Assembly (NCBI RefSeq): GCF_047553015.1
Contig: NZ_CP180212.1
Location: forward strand, 1,178,001-1,242,000
Reading direction: 5' to 3'
Source: Carnobacterium_A sp047553015
GTDB lineage: Bacteria; Bacillota; Bacilli; Lactobacillales; Carnobacteriaceae
Length of the DNA stretch: 64,000 nucleotides
Each line of letters opens with the position of its first letter. The stretch's first letter is position 1. Positions 8,719 through 16,766 of this stretch are shown piece after piece. The translations under genes were made by a program, and so were the position numbers. The notes beneath the pieces were generated by a model. That model saw only the letters and a list, made by a program, of their open reading frames with translations. It was not told the origin of the DNA and did no database searches.

Positions 8719-9324
8719 TTATTTTTTTTCTAACGTTAGATAACGATCATCTGTTAGTTGGCTTACTTGATTTTTGATTATCCAAGGTTTCATTTTTTTG
8801 TACAAGGCAACAAAGACGGTACTAACAATGATCCCCTTAATTAAATTGAAAGGAACAACTCCATAAAAAACATACTTTTGTATAGGTCCAACACTAAAAT
8901 TTAAGACTAAAAAGTAAAGTGGGATCAAAACATAAGCATTTAATAGAGACAAAACGGTAGTTAACGATACGGTACCTAATACGTTAGCTAAAATAACAGT
9001 CTTAGCCTTTTCAGCTTTTGCATTCATGATGTAGTAGATAGGTAAGGTATACGCTAAGGAAGCTATTAGGCTGGCTGTATCTCCTATTGGATAACCCGCA
9101 TCTCCACCTGTTTGCACATAGTGAAGAATGGTACGAATGACTGCTACGGCTATTCCTGCTACTGGTCCATACAAAAACATACCTAACAAAACAGGAATAT
9201 CACTAAAATCAATTTTTAAAAAAGTGACTCCTGGTATAATTGGGAAAGCGAAAAACATTAGTACGAATGCAACTGCAGCAAGCATAGAAACACCGACTAA
9301 TTTTTTTGTGTTACGGGTTTGCAT
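8719..9324 (-). CDS. ribU: Riboflavin ECF transporter S component RibU
   Basis: This is the membrane substrate-binding subunit for riboflavin uptake, which works with the shared EcfA/A'/T energising module encoded elsewhere. The 201 residues form about six hydrophobic helices. Family features include FLKIDFSDIPVLLG near residue 35, the VAVIRT segment and the GDTASLIASL stretch. The start ATG at 9324 follows CAGGAGG. Expression is clearly controlled by the FMN riboswitch in its leader, which confirms the substrate class. The gene is monocistronic, with a terminator behind it. Confidence 0.95.
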   Translation of the reverse strand: MQTRNTKKLVGVSMLAAVAFVLMFFAFPIIPGVTFLKIDFSDIPVLLGMFLYGPVAGIAVAVIRTILHYVQTGGDAGYPIGDTASLIASLAYTLPIYYIMNAKAEKAKTVILANVLGTVSLTTVLSLLNAYVLIPLYFLVLNFSVGPIQKYVFYGVVPFNLIKGIIVSTVFVALYKKMKPWIIKNQVSQLTDDRYLTLEKK

Positions 9325-9393
9325 AAAAAATCCTCCTGAAAGGACTCATCAGCTTGAGCATTCTTGGGCTTACGAAAAAAATACTATAAAAAA

Positions 9394-9438
9394 ATACGCT
9401 CATCTAATTTCTCTTCAGAAAAATTAAACAGAGCATAC
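9394..9438 (-). terminator. Riboswitch-controlled terminator of the ribU leader
   Basis: The outer stem GTATGCTC/GAGCGTAT (one G-T wobble) and an inner AT-rich stem are followed on the minus strand by seven T residues at 9388-9394. The hairpin lies between the FMN aptamer and ribU, so it is the expression platform: FMN binding should favour termination. Confidence 0.85.
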
Positions 9439-9462
9439 GAATAGTATCCTACTCAAATAAGC

Positions 9463-9582
9463 CCCATCTTCTTTATCCAGACTTTACTGTCGGTACTGGA
9501 ATTAAACCAGTTCAACCAGAAATGCTATCTGGTTCGTGGACTATACCACCGGTCGGGAATTACACCCTGCCCCTGAAGACGA
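9463..9582 (-). promoter_or_regulatory. FMN riboswitch (RFN element)
   Basis: Read on the minus strand, the element has the conserved blocks CAGGGTGTAATTCCCGACCG, GGTATAGTCCACGA, CCGACAGTAAAGTCTGGAT and a closing AGAAGAT, in the canonical RFN order. It senses flavin mononucleotide and sits directly upstream of ribU, followed by an intrinsic terminator. Confidence 0.97.
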
Positions 9583-9598
9583 ATCGTCTATTTTATTA

Positions 9599-9612
9599 GT
9601 ACAAATTTGTAC
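9599..9612. repeat. Perfect 14-bp palindrome at ribU transcription start
   Basis: GTACAAATTTGTAC is self-complementary. It lies just downstream of the predicted -10 box and upstream of the riboswitch, where an operator would block initiation. No regulator is assigned. Confidence 0.45.
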
Positions 9613-9618
9613 AAACTT

Positions 9619-9647
9619 AGTATAAGCTATTTTATTTTTATTTGCAA
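9619..9647 (-). promoter_or_regulatory. Predicted ribU promoter
   Basis: On the minus strand TTGCAA (9642-9647), a 17-bp spacer and TATACT (9619-9624) make a good sigma-A-type promoter. The start point would fall about 30 nt ahead of the FMN aptamer. Confidence 0.7.
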
Positions 9648-9660
9648 GCGTTACTTACTA

Positions 9661-11466
9661 TTAGATAGTATCTTCGACATACGGAAAATGGATTCTAAAA
9701 GTTGTTCTTTCATTTAGCACACTTGAAGCCTCAATGTAACCACCATGTTCTTCAATTATACTCTTAACAATTGATAAGCCAATACCTGTTCCAACCTTAT
9801 TGAAGACATCATTTACTCGAGACTTATCTGCTTTATAAAAGCGCTCAAATACATAAGGAATATCTTCTTCAGAAATACCTGGTCCGTTATCACTAACTTC
9901 CATCTGGACTTCGTCAATTATTTTATCAAGTTGGACTCGAATCATTACTTCTGCACCCTCTCGTTCCGTTGTTGATGTGTGGTGAATAGCATTATGAACA
10001 AGGTTAACAAAAACTTGGTTCATTTTATCGCCATCCATTGGATAAGTGCGAATTTCTGGATCAATTTCTAGCAATACTTCCACATGGTTTTTAGCAGCAA
10101 ATCGCTTAAATAATGATAATATATTTTTGAAGAAATCTTCTAACAGAATATCATCAATGATTAAATCAATGTAACCTGCTTCCATACGAGATAAGTCAAG
10201 CATTTCATTGACAAGACGATTCATTCGTTTCGCTTCATCACTAATGATCATCGCCATTTCATGCTTTTCTTCATCCGTTTCTACAATATCATCAATAATC
10301 GCCTCACTATAGCCTTGAATCATGACTAAAGGCGTGCGTAATTCATGAGAAATATTGTTAATAAAGTCTACTCTCATTTTGTCTAAACGTCGTTCTTTTG
10401 TTAATTCTTTTAATGAAACCAAGACCCCACGAACATTTTTCATATCTCCATCAAATAAGGGAACCAAAGATAGTTGGAAATAGAAATCATTAATCATAAA
10501 GTCATCATAAACTTTTTCTGATTTTTCAACTACTTCATCTATTTTCTCTGCTAAAAAGTCTGGTAATTGATAAGTGTTCATATTTTCAAAAGCATCCCAA
10601 TTACGCAGAAATTCTTCTCCTAATGGATTAGACATCAAAAGAGTTTTTTCTTGATTGTAATACAAAATTCCAGTTGAAATAGATGCAACAATATTTTCGA
10701 GTAGTTCTTTTTCTTGTCTTGTCGCTGCTCCTGTTGTCTCAAATGATTTTTTCATTTTATTCATTGCTAAAGCTAACTGTGATAATTCATCTTTGTAGTT
10801 TACTGATGCTTTTTGGTTAAAATCATTTTTTGCGTAGTCAAAAGCAATATCTCTCAATTGATTCAACGGCTCACCTAAAAATTTTTGTAAAAAATAAAAG
10901 AATAAAACAGCTAACAATCCATAAACAGCAAAGATACCTAAAATCCAACTATTCATTTTTTGTTCAGCTTTATTTAAAAAAGATAAATCTACAACCGAAT
11001 AAAGAATCGCTTTTTTTCCCTCAATCATCATGTTCTTGACTCTGAAAATAAACAAACTATTTTTATTTTCAGAACGTATCTTATCGCTAATAACTTGAGT
11101 GTCTTTTTTATTCACAAAGGCCTTTTCTATACTCTCATCAGCTAACAATTTATCTTTATAACTTGAAAAAAATGTCCGTGATTCTTTAGAAAAATCTAAA
11201 ACAGGTTCTCCTTCTATGTGAAGAGACATAAATAAATGAGAATCGTACGCTTTAAAATTATCCATACTTGCGATAGTAACATTTTGGTCATTTGCCAGCC
11301 GTTTTTCAATAGTTTCAATCATTTTTTCATAATCGGAAATATAGGTTAGTTGCATATTTTTTTGGTAAACGTGACCATATAGTTCTGTTGTAGCGATAAA
11401 ACAAAACCCCAAAATTAATACGGTCATTAACCAAATGCGAATAGTTAAGTTATTTGATTTATTCAT
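9661..11466 (-). CDS. resE: Membrane sensor histidine kinase (ResE/SrrB-like)
   Basis: This two-component sensor would phosphorylate the ResD-like regulator encoded 8 bp upstream. The 601 residues have membrane helices at about 9-27 and 173-195 flanking an extracytoplasmic domain, then HAMP (about 196-245), a PAS-like segment (about 250-360), the H-box FINNISHELRTPL with His374, and an ATPase domain with NLVHNAIHH, DNGPGIS and GTGIGLS. The arrangement and gene position between ribU and rluB match ResE/SrrB, which respond to oxygen limitation or redox state in Bacillus and Staphylococcus. The actual signal here is unknown, and resABC are absent. Confidence 0.88.
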   Translation of the reverse strand: MNKSNNLTIRIWLMTVLILGFCFIATTELYGHVYQKNMQLTYISDYEKMIETIEKRLANDQNVTIASMDNFKAYDSHLFMSLHIEGEPVLDFSKESRTFFSSYKDKLLADESIEKAFVNKKDTQVISDKIRSENKNSLFIFRVKNMMIEGKKAILYSVVDLSFLNKAEQKMNSWILGIFAVYGLLAVLFFYFLQKFLGEPLNQLRDIAFDYAKNDFNQKASVNYKDELSQLALAMNKMKKSFETTGAATRQEKELLENIVASISTGILYYNQEKTLLMSNPLGEEFLRNWDAFENMNTYQLPDFLAEKIDEVVEKSEKVYDDFMINDFYFQLSLVPLFDGDMKNVRGVLVSLKELTKERRLDKMRVDFINNISHELRTPLVMIQGYSEAIIDDIVETDEEKHEMAMIISDEAKRMNRLVNEMLDLSRMEAGYIDLIIDDILLEDFFKNILSLFKRFAAKNHVEVLLEIDPEIRTYPMDGDKMNQVFVNLVHNAIHHTSTTEREGAEVMIRVQLDKIIDEVQMEVSDNGPGISEEDIPYVFERFYKADKSRVNDVFNKVGTGIGLSIVKSIIEEHGGYIEASSVLNERTTFRIHFPYVEDTI

Positions 11467-11474
11467 CGTTTACC

Positions 11475-12203
11475 CTACTTTTTTTCTTCAGAGTAAGAAT
11501 TAAATTTATAGCCTAGTCCCCAGACGGTCACAATCATTTTTGCAGCTGCTTCCGATTGTTTGGTTAATTTTTCTCGCAACCGTTTAATATGCGTATCTAC
11601 CGTTCTTAAATCCCCAAAAAATTCGTACTTCCAGACTTCTCTTAATAATTGTTCTCTTCCAAAAATTTGATTTGGAGATTGAACAAGATACAATAAAAGA
11701 TCGTATTCTTTTGGAGTAAGGTTAACAGGACTGCCTTCAGCTAGTACACGGTGTGATTGATTATCAATTTCAATGTTAGTCGTAACAATTAATTCTGGAT
11801 TTACTTGTTCTTGTTCTTTTTCAGTATGAGTCCTTTTTAATACCGCAGATACTCGTAAAACAACTTCTCTAGGACTGAAAGGTTTCACAATATAGTCATC
11901 TGCACCAGCTTCGAATCCTTGAATCCGATTCATTTCTTCTCCTTTTGCTGTCAACATCATGATTGGAGTATTTTTAAGTTCTCGCAATTTTTCAGCCACT
12001 TCAAGGCCATCCATTTTAGGCAACATAAGATCTAAAAGAATTAAATCATAGTCATTTTCTATTGCTAAATTTAATGCTTTTTCTCCGTCATCTGCTTCAG
12101 TGATCAGGTAATTTTCTTTTTCAAGATACATCTTTAATAAGCGTCGAATCCGTTCTTCATCATCAACAACCAATAAATTAAGTCTCTCATTTTCCAATGA
12201 CAC
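11475..12203 (-). CDS. resD: OmpR-family response regulator (ResD/SrrA-like)
   Basis: This DNA-binding response regulator of 242 residues pairs with the adjacent kinase. The receiver domain has acidic Asp14/Asp15, phospho-acceptor Asp58 (LILLDLMLPKMDG) and Lys in the IVKPF motif. A winged-helix DNA-binding domain follows (RTVDTHIKRLREKL). The apparent start is GTG at 12203 close to GGAGGTG; a TTG two codons later would have better spacing and cannot be excluded. The name comes from similarity and location; in Bacillus ResD drives respiratory genes, and the target set is unknown here. Confidence 0.88.
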   Translation of the reverse strand: MSLENERLNLLVVDDEERIRRLLKMYLEKENYLITEADDGEKALNLAIENDYDLILLDLMLPKMDGLEVAEKLRELKNTPIMMLTAKGEEMNRIQGFEAGADDYIVKPFSPREVVLRVSAVLKRTHTEKEQEQVNPELIVTTNIEIDNQSHRVLAEGSPVNLTPKEYDLLLYLVQSPNQIFGREQLLREVWKYEFFGDLRTVDTHIKRLREKLTKQSEAAAKMIVTVWGLGYKFNSYSEEKK

Positions 12204-12241
12204 TGCACCTCCTATTTTTTTAGAAAAATTGTTCTCTATCT

Positions 12242-12247
12242 ATTATA
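12242..12247 (-). promoter_or_regulatory. Possible resD -10 box
   Basis: TATAAT on the minus strand lies 39 bp upstream of resD in a GTATAC-containing AT-rich stretch. No convincing -35 is visible at the usual distance. Confidence 0.4.
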
Positions 12248-12299
12248 GTATACACATTTTCTAGTCTGTATACAGAGATATGGATTTGGATAAACACAA

Positions 12300-12340
12300 G
12301 TAAACCTCAGATAACAACTAGAGTGTCGTCTGAAGTTTAC
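12300..12340 (-). terminator. Probable terminator of rluB
   Basis: GTAAAC-TCAGA pairs with TCTGA-GTTTAC around a one-base mismatch, immediately after rluB. The T-tract is weak (TTGTGTTTATCC), so termination may be partial. Confidence 0.55.
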
Positions 12341-12343
12341 AGT

Positions 12344-13081
12344 TTAATTCAATTCTTTTTTATTTTCATTTGCCAGATTACGAAGTTGATTGACTTCAAA
12401 GGATTTAAGCTCGCGCCACTCCCCTGGGCGTAACCCATTTAAGTTTAATGTTCCATAAGTTTCTCTTTTAAGTTTTTGCACTGGATATCCAATCGCTCTG
12501 AACATTTTTTTAACTTGTTGGTTCTTACCTTCATGAATAGTCAATTCAACCATAGACATTTTTTTATCATTATCTGCTGACAGAATTTTTGCTTTCGCTG
12601 GAGATGTTTTCTTACCTTCAATTGTGATACCGTTCTCAAGCTTATTTAGTGAGCGTCTGTCTACCATACCTTCAACTTTAGCCACATACGTTTTGTCAAT
12701 ATGAAACTTAGGATGCATTAACATTTGTGAGAGCTCTCCATCATTTGTTAAAATAAGAGCGCCAGTTGTATCATAGTCTAAACGACCGACTGGGTAAATT
12801 CGCTGTTCAACATGAGTAAACAAATCTGTTACTACTCGTCTATCTTTGTCATCTGAAACAGCTGAGATCATTCCTCTTGGTTTATTTAACAAAAAATAAA
12901 TTGGTTCTTCTCGGTCAATCGGTACACCATCAACTTCTACTTTATCCGAGTTGCCTACTTGAACACCTAATTCTGTAACAAGTTTTCCGTTCACTCTTAC
13001 ATGACCCTTAACAATTAGTTCTTCAGATTTTCTTCTAGAAGCTATTCCCGCATGTGCCATTACTTTTTGTAATCTTTCCAT
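12344..13081 (-). CDS. rluB: 23S rRNA pseudouridine synthase RluB-like
   Basis: This enzyme isomerises a specific uridine in 23S rRNA (position 2605 in E. coli numbering for RluB) to pseudouridine. The 245 residues have an N-terminal S4 RNA-binding domain (1-60, HAGIASRRKSEELI) and the RsuA/RluB-type catalytic motif GRLDYDTTG at 99-107 with Asp102. The later KNQQVKKMF motif also fits. It follows scpB by 43 bp, the arrangement seen in Bacillus (ypuL after scpAB), so all may be co-transcribed. Assignment to RluB rather than another RsuA relative relies on this synteny. Confidence 0.92.
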   Translation of the reverse strand: MERLQKVMAHAGIASRRKSEELIVKGHVRVNGKLVTELGVQVGNSDKVEVDGVPIDREEPIYFLLNKPRGMISAVSDDKDRRVVTDLFTHVEQRIYPVGRLDYDTTGALILTNDGELSQMLMHPKFHIDKTYVAKVEGMVDRRSLNKLENGITIEGKKTSPAKAKILSADNDKKMSMVELTIHEGKNQQVKKMFRAIGYPVQKLKRETYGTLNLNGLRPGEWRELKSFEVNQLRNLANENKKELN

Positions 13082-13124
13082 TGTCTTTAACTACCCCTTA
13101 ACGTTTCATTTTTTATTTCGTGTC

Positions 13125-13706
13125 TTATGAAAATTGTTCGTTGAATCGTTCAAAGAATAAATCGGATTCTTTCTCTGAAAATTTTTCTTCCATTTCTGCT
13201 ATTTCAGGTAATTTTGGCAATTCTGTTAATTTTTTCAAGCCAAAATAATCTAAAAAATAATGAGAGGTTCCATATAATATAGCACGTCCAGGACCTTCTA
13301 CACGACCTTTTTCTTCAATCAGTCCTCTAATAACTAGTTTTTGTAATGAACCACTTGTTTGAACTCCACGTATTTCATCAATTTCCATGCGTGTCAACGG
13401 TTGCTTATAAGCGATAATCGCTAGCGTTTCAAGGGCTGCTTGTGACAAATTAGTCGATAGCGGTGAAACAGCATATCTTCTTATGATGTCAGCATACTCT
13501 TTTTTAGTCACTAGTTGATACTGTTCACCCGCTTCTAACAACGTTAATCCACGATTTTCAGACTGTTCACATTCTTTTTTTAATTCCATTAATAAACGAT
13601 AAACATGCTGCGTCGAACAAGTCAAAAGAGCAGCTAGTTCACTTAACGCTAGCCCCTCATCTCCTGCTACAAAAAGCAGAGTTTCAATGGCTGCTGTTTC
13701 ATTCAT
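13125..13706 (-). CDS. scpB: Segregation and condensation protein B
   Basis: ScpB is the winged-helix accessory subunit of the SMC-ScpA-ScpB condensin that organises and separates daughter chromosomes. The 193 residues carry the family features IETLLFVAGDEGLALSEL at the N-terminus, TLAIIAYKQPLTRMEI and the RGVQTSGSL turn. It starts 3 bp after the scpA stop and is surely co-expressed with it. The acidic C-terminal tail is a little longer than in Bacillus ScpB. Confidence 0.95.
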   Translation of the reverse strand: MNETAAIETLLFVAGDEGLALSELAALLTCSTQHVYRLLMELKKECEQSENRGLTLLEAGEQYQLVTKKEYADIIRRYAVSPLSTNLSQAALETLAIIAYKQPLTRMEIDEIRGVQTSGSLQKLVIRGLIEEKGRVEGPGRAILYGTSHYFLDYFGLKKLTELPKLPEIAEMEEKFSEKESDLFFERFNEQFS

Positions 13707-13709
13707 CCG

Positions 13710-14477
13710 TTAATCCCTCTCATTCTTACTTTTTGTTGAGTACACAAAAATTTCTCCATATTTTTTAGACTGTTTAAAAATAATAGCTTTCTCTTTAATT
13801 AATTCAAGCATCGCCATAAAAGTTGAAACCATCTCTTTTTTTGTTGGCTCGATAAATAGATTCGAAAATAATAGCCCTTCTTTTTGGGACGCAAGAGAAA
13901 GTTGACTTAAAATAAAGGCCATTTTCTCAGTAATGGTGGTTTCTTCTGCCATCACTCGAGTTTGGAGTGGCCGTTTACTTAAGCGTTTTGTTAACAATTT
14001 ATTGAAAGCAACCACTAAATCATCGGTTGTTAATTCCATTGGTTCTAAGGAGATAGTTTGTTGGAGAAATTCAAGATTTTGTGGTTCCCTTGTGTAATAG
14101 TAATTTCGTTCTTCTTCTTTGTCTTTTAAGACAACTGCAGCTTTTTTATATTTTTGGTATTCTACTAATTGCTCCACTAGCGCATCACGCGGATCTTGTC
14201 CCTCTTCAAAAAAATCTAGTCCTTCATCATCTAGAATCATTTCTTGTTTGGGCAAAAGTAGTTTGCTTTTAATCGCCATTAAAGTCGCGGCCATGACTAA
14301 ATAATCTCCAGCACTATCTAATTTTAAGACCTTCATCGATTTGATATAAACAAGGTATTGCGCAGTTACTTCAGCAATTGGAATGTCATAAATATCCAAT
14401 TCCATTCGCTGAATTAAATGAAGCAATAGATCTAATGGGCCTTCAAAGGCGTCTATTTTTACATTAATTTCAGACAT
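13710..14477 (-). CDS. scpA: Segregation and condensation protein A
   Basis: ScpA is the kleisin that bridges the SMC heads in bacterial condensin. The 255-residue protein starts with the diagnostic INVKIDAFEGPLDLLLHLIQ and has the MAATLMAIKSKLLLP segment near residue 85. The C-terminal winged helix contacts the SMC head. The gene is in a tight run ribT-scpA-scpB with gaps of 3 bp on each side, the same order as in Bacillus, implying one transcript. Confidence 0.96.
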   Translation of the reverse strand: MSEINVKIDAFEGPLDLLLHLIQRMELDIYDIPIAEVTAQYLVYIKSMKVLKLDSAGDYLVMAATLMAIKSKLLLPKQEMILDDEGLDFFEEGQDPRDALVEQLVEYQKYKKAAVVLKDKEEERNYYYTREPQNLEFLQQTISLEPMELTTDDLVVAFNKLLTKRLSKRPLQTRVMAEETTITEKMAFILSQLSLASQKEGLLFSNLFIEPTKKEMVSTFMAMLELIKEKAIIFKQSKKYGEIFVYSTKSKNERD

Positions 14478-14480
14478 TGC

Positions 14481-14885
14481 TTATTCTTCTTCCTGGCTAG
14501 TATCCGTAACTATTAAGTCAAGTCTTTTATTTTTTTCTTGCTCCCACTTAATAATTAACTGAGCTGTTTCTAGTGTCCCGATAATTTTTTGATTAGAGAA
14601 ATGATGATCAAGTGCCTCTAATATTTTATAACTGATGCCTTCATTACGAAAAGAAGGATTAATAGAAATATGACGCAATAAAACGAATTCGTCACCCAAC
14701 TCAACACCTATTACAGCTATCATATCTTGTGTTTCTTCTCCACGCCATAAAAAAAGTTTGCGGTTTTCTTCTTGCTGATACCAGTCTAATTCAAATTTAA
14801 GTCGCTCAACTTCTTTAAAATCAGGTATAAATGACAATAGACCCATTGTGATTTTCTCATAATTATTTTTATAATCGAGTAACAT
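14481..14885 (-). CDS. ribT: GNAT N-acetyltransferase family protein RibT
   Basis: This is a small acetyltransferase-fold protein of 134 residues. YEKITMGLLSFIPD near the N-terminus, RKLFLWRGEE and LLRHISINPSFRNEGISYKILEAL (acetyl-CoA-binding region) closely match Bacillus RibT. In Bacillus it ends the riboflavin operon and precedes scpA; here the rib genes are absent but the scpA neighbour is kept. Its substrate is not established. I start at the ATG at 14885 (MLLDYKN) behind GGGGGG, which aligns with the family; an ATG 11 codons upstream lacks a ribosome site. Confidence 0.85.
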   Translation of the reverse strand: MLLDYKNNYEKITMGLLSFIPDFKEVERLKFELDWYQQEENRKLFLWRGEETQDMIAVIGVELGDEFVLLRHISINPSFRNEGISYKILEALDHHFSNQKIIGTLETAQLIIKWEQEKNKRLDLIVTDTSQEEE

Positions 14886-14933
14886 CTTCTGTTTACCCCC
14901 CATAAAGATTTTATTCATGTAACAACCTTTTGC

Positions 14934-16256
14934 CTAGTTGTTTGATAACAATGAGTGCTCTAGTCTCATTAAGTCACTGTACGTTTCTCTTTGAATAGCT
15001 AAGAAATCAACACCATTTTCAACAAATATTACTGGAGGACGGGGAATGCGGTTATAATTACTAGCCATTGCATATCCGTAAGCTCCTGTACTAAAAACAG
15101 CTAAAATATCTTTTTTCTGTGGTTCAGGTAACGGCAAATCCCAAATTAACATATCTCCAGACTCACAACATTTACCAGCTATTGAATACAATTCACTTGC
15201 TTGATCCGTTGCGCGGTTAGCGAGAATGCCTGTATACTTCGCATGATACAATGCTGGTCTTATATTATCTGACATTCCTCCATCAATGGCTAGATAGTTT
15301 CGGACATCAGGTATTAATTTTTTTGAACCTGTTTCATAAAGAGTTATTCCTGCATCACCAACCAAGCTACGACCAGGCTCAATCCAGATTTCAGGCATTG
15401 TTAGCCCTAATGCATGCGTTACATTTTCAACTTCTGTAATAATCGATTCGATATATTCATCAATCGATAAAGGTTTGTCTTCAACGGTATATTGAATACC
15501 AAACCCTCCGCCAACGTTTAAGACACTTAAATCAAAACCGAATTCATCTTTCCAATTTTTTGAATAAGTCAGCATTTTGTTGATAGCCAGATTAAATCCC
15601 TCTAATTCAAAAATTTGTGATCCAATATGGCTATGCAAACCGATTACATCAATGTAAGGCATTTGACTTGCTAAAGAAGCCGCTTGTTTAGCTTGACCAT
15701 TTTCAAGATCAAAGCCAAATTTAGAATCATTTTGCCCAGTAGAAATGTAATCGTGTGTATGTGCTTCTACACCAGGTGTCACTCGAATCAAAATTTTCAT
15801 TCGTTGTTTGCGTTCCGAAGTGAACTGGTTTAGTCGATCTAATTCATAAAAATTATCTACTACAAAGCAACCCACTTGATAATCCAATCCAGCTATCATT
15901 TCATCATCTGATTTATTATTGCCATGAAAATGGATTTTTTCGCTAGGGTACTCCGCTTTAATGGCCGTGTACAATTCACCACCTGAAACAACATCTAACG
16001 ATAACCCTTCTTTTGCCATTAGTTGATAGATTGCAAGACAAGAAAAAGCTTTACTTGCATAAGCAACCTGAGCTTTTACTTGTCTTTTTGCAAAAACAGC
16101 TTTGAACGCTCTGGCTTTTTGCTTCACCGCTTCTATATCATAAATATAGGATGGTGTACCGTATTTATTAACCAACTCGATTGTATCTATTCCACCAACT
16201 TCAAGGTGGTTTTTTTCATTTATTTTCATTGTGCCTGTTAATAAGCGCTCGTCCAT
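14934..16256 (-). CDS. lysA: Diaminopimelate decarboxylase
   Basis: This PLP enzyme decarboxylates meso-diaminopimelate to L-lysine, the last step of lysine synthesis. The 440 residues form an alanine-racemase-like barrel with the PLP lysine Lys69 (AYASKAF), HSHIGSQ, the glycine-rich GGGFGI, EPGRSLVG and CCESGD, whose Cys completes the active site across the dimer. The ATG at 16256 follows GAGG. The rest of the pathway is not nearby. A DAP-type decarboxylase agrees with an organism having meso-DAP in its wall. Upstream is a 500-bp stretch with a structured leader, suggesting regulation by premature termination. Confidence 0.96.
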   Translation of the reverse strand: MDERLLTGTMKINEKNHLEVGGIDTIELVNKYGTPSYIYDIEAVKQKARAFKAVFAKRQVKAQVAYASKAFSCLAIYQLMAKEGLSLDVVSGGELYTAIKAEYPSEKIHFHGNNKSDDEMIAGLDYQVGCFVVDNFYELDRLNQFTSERKQRMKILIRVTPGVEAHTHDYISTGQNDSKFGFDLENGQAKQAASLASQMPYIDVIGLHSHIGSQIFELEGFNLAINKMLTYSKNWKDEFGFDLSVLNVGGGFGIQYTVEDKPLSIDEYIESIITEVENVTHALGLTMPEIWIEPGRSLVGDAGITLYETGSKKLIPDVRNYLAIDGGMSDNIRPALYHAKYTGILANRATDQASELYSIAGKCCESGDMLIWDLPLPEPQKKDILAVFSTGAYGYAMASNYNRIPRPPVIFVENGVDFLAIQRETYSDLMRLEHSLLSNN

Positions 16257-16416
16257 TAAAGGTCCTCATTTCAACTTTATCCGATTTTTTTCTTTCCCTA
16301 CCATAACATAAAAAAAGCTTTTTCTCAACGTAACAAAAGTGTCAACGACTCAATCCGCTAGCCTTTGTACACATTTTAAGAAATGATTTCCAAAAAAATA
16401 ATACTTCCTTCATTAC

Positions 16417-16456
16417 AAAAAAGGTCTCCTTATTTTCTGATAGTTATCGGAGTCTT
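16417..16456 (-). terminator. Intrinsic terminator inside the lysA leader
   Basis: On the minus strand AAG-A-CTCC (16456-16449) pairs with GGAG-AC-CTT (16429-16421) around a small internal loop, followed by six T residues (16422-16417). It lies about 160 nt ahead of lysA and after the structured region, which suggests attenuation. Confidence 0.6.
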
Positions 16457-16680
16457 AAACGAATGTTGTGGTTTGCATCTTTATTTAATCAATAAGTATC
16501 AGGAAAACATATCCTTTCTTCCTGCTAGGTGAAATTTTGTACTACTTTACAGTAGAGACGTTTCTTTACTCTCTCAAGTTTAGTGAAGGCCCGCTACTGA
16601 CTGAGATCAATCTCTAAACAGGGTTGCTGGTGTTTTAGAAAGAAAACTACCCAGAGTCTTCTTTTCAATGATTTCTCTCT
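16417..16680 (-). promoter_or_regulatory. Candidate structured leader RNA of lysA, class not recognised
   Basis: This stretch of about 260 nt lies between the punA terminator and lysA. On the minus strand it can form several local hairpins: GTTTT-CTTTCT-AAAAC nested in GGGT/ACCC, CTAAA-A-CA / TGTTTAG, GAGAT/ATCTC, AGAGA/TCTCT, CTACT-GTAA-AGTAG and CAGGAA/TTCCTG. An intrinsic terminator follows. I do not see the T-box core (GGTGG-ACCGCG type) or the lysine-riboswitch landmarks (AGAGG-GC, GCCGAAG), nor an open reading frame. A cis-acting regulatory role is inferred from position and the terminator. Confidence 0.5.
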
Positions 16681-16697
16681 TTTATTTTCAAAAAATA

Positions 16698-16745
16698 AAA
16701 ATCGTTTGTTTGCTTGAACATTACTTCAAGCAAACAAACGATTTT
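16698..16745 (-). terminator. Terminator of punA (21-bp perfect stem)
   Basis: The arms 16698-16718 and 16725-16745 are perfectly complementary with a 6-nt loop (CATTAC). On the minus strand a TATTTTTTG tail follows. It lies 22 bp past punA. Confidence 0.9.
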
Positions 16746-16766
16746 CTACTTAAGAATTGATTTATA

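Noticed and set aside
16305..16350. Promoter directly ahead of lysA (TTGAGA-17-TATGGT)
   Set aside because: A weak match in AT-rich sequence; a TTGACA nearby has no -10 at the right distance. Not annotated.
16417..16690. T-box, lysine riboswitch, 6S RNA or RNase P in the lysA leader
   Set aside because: The defining core sequences of these RNAs were not found on either strand; the region is kept as an unclassified leader.
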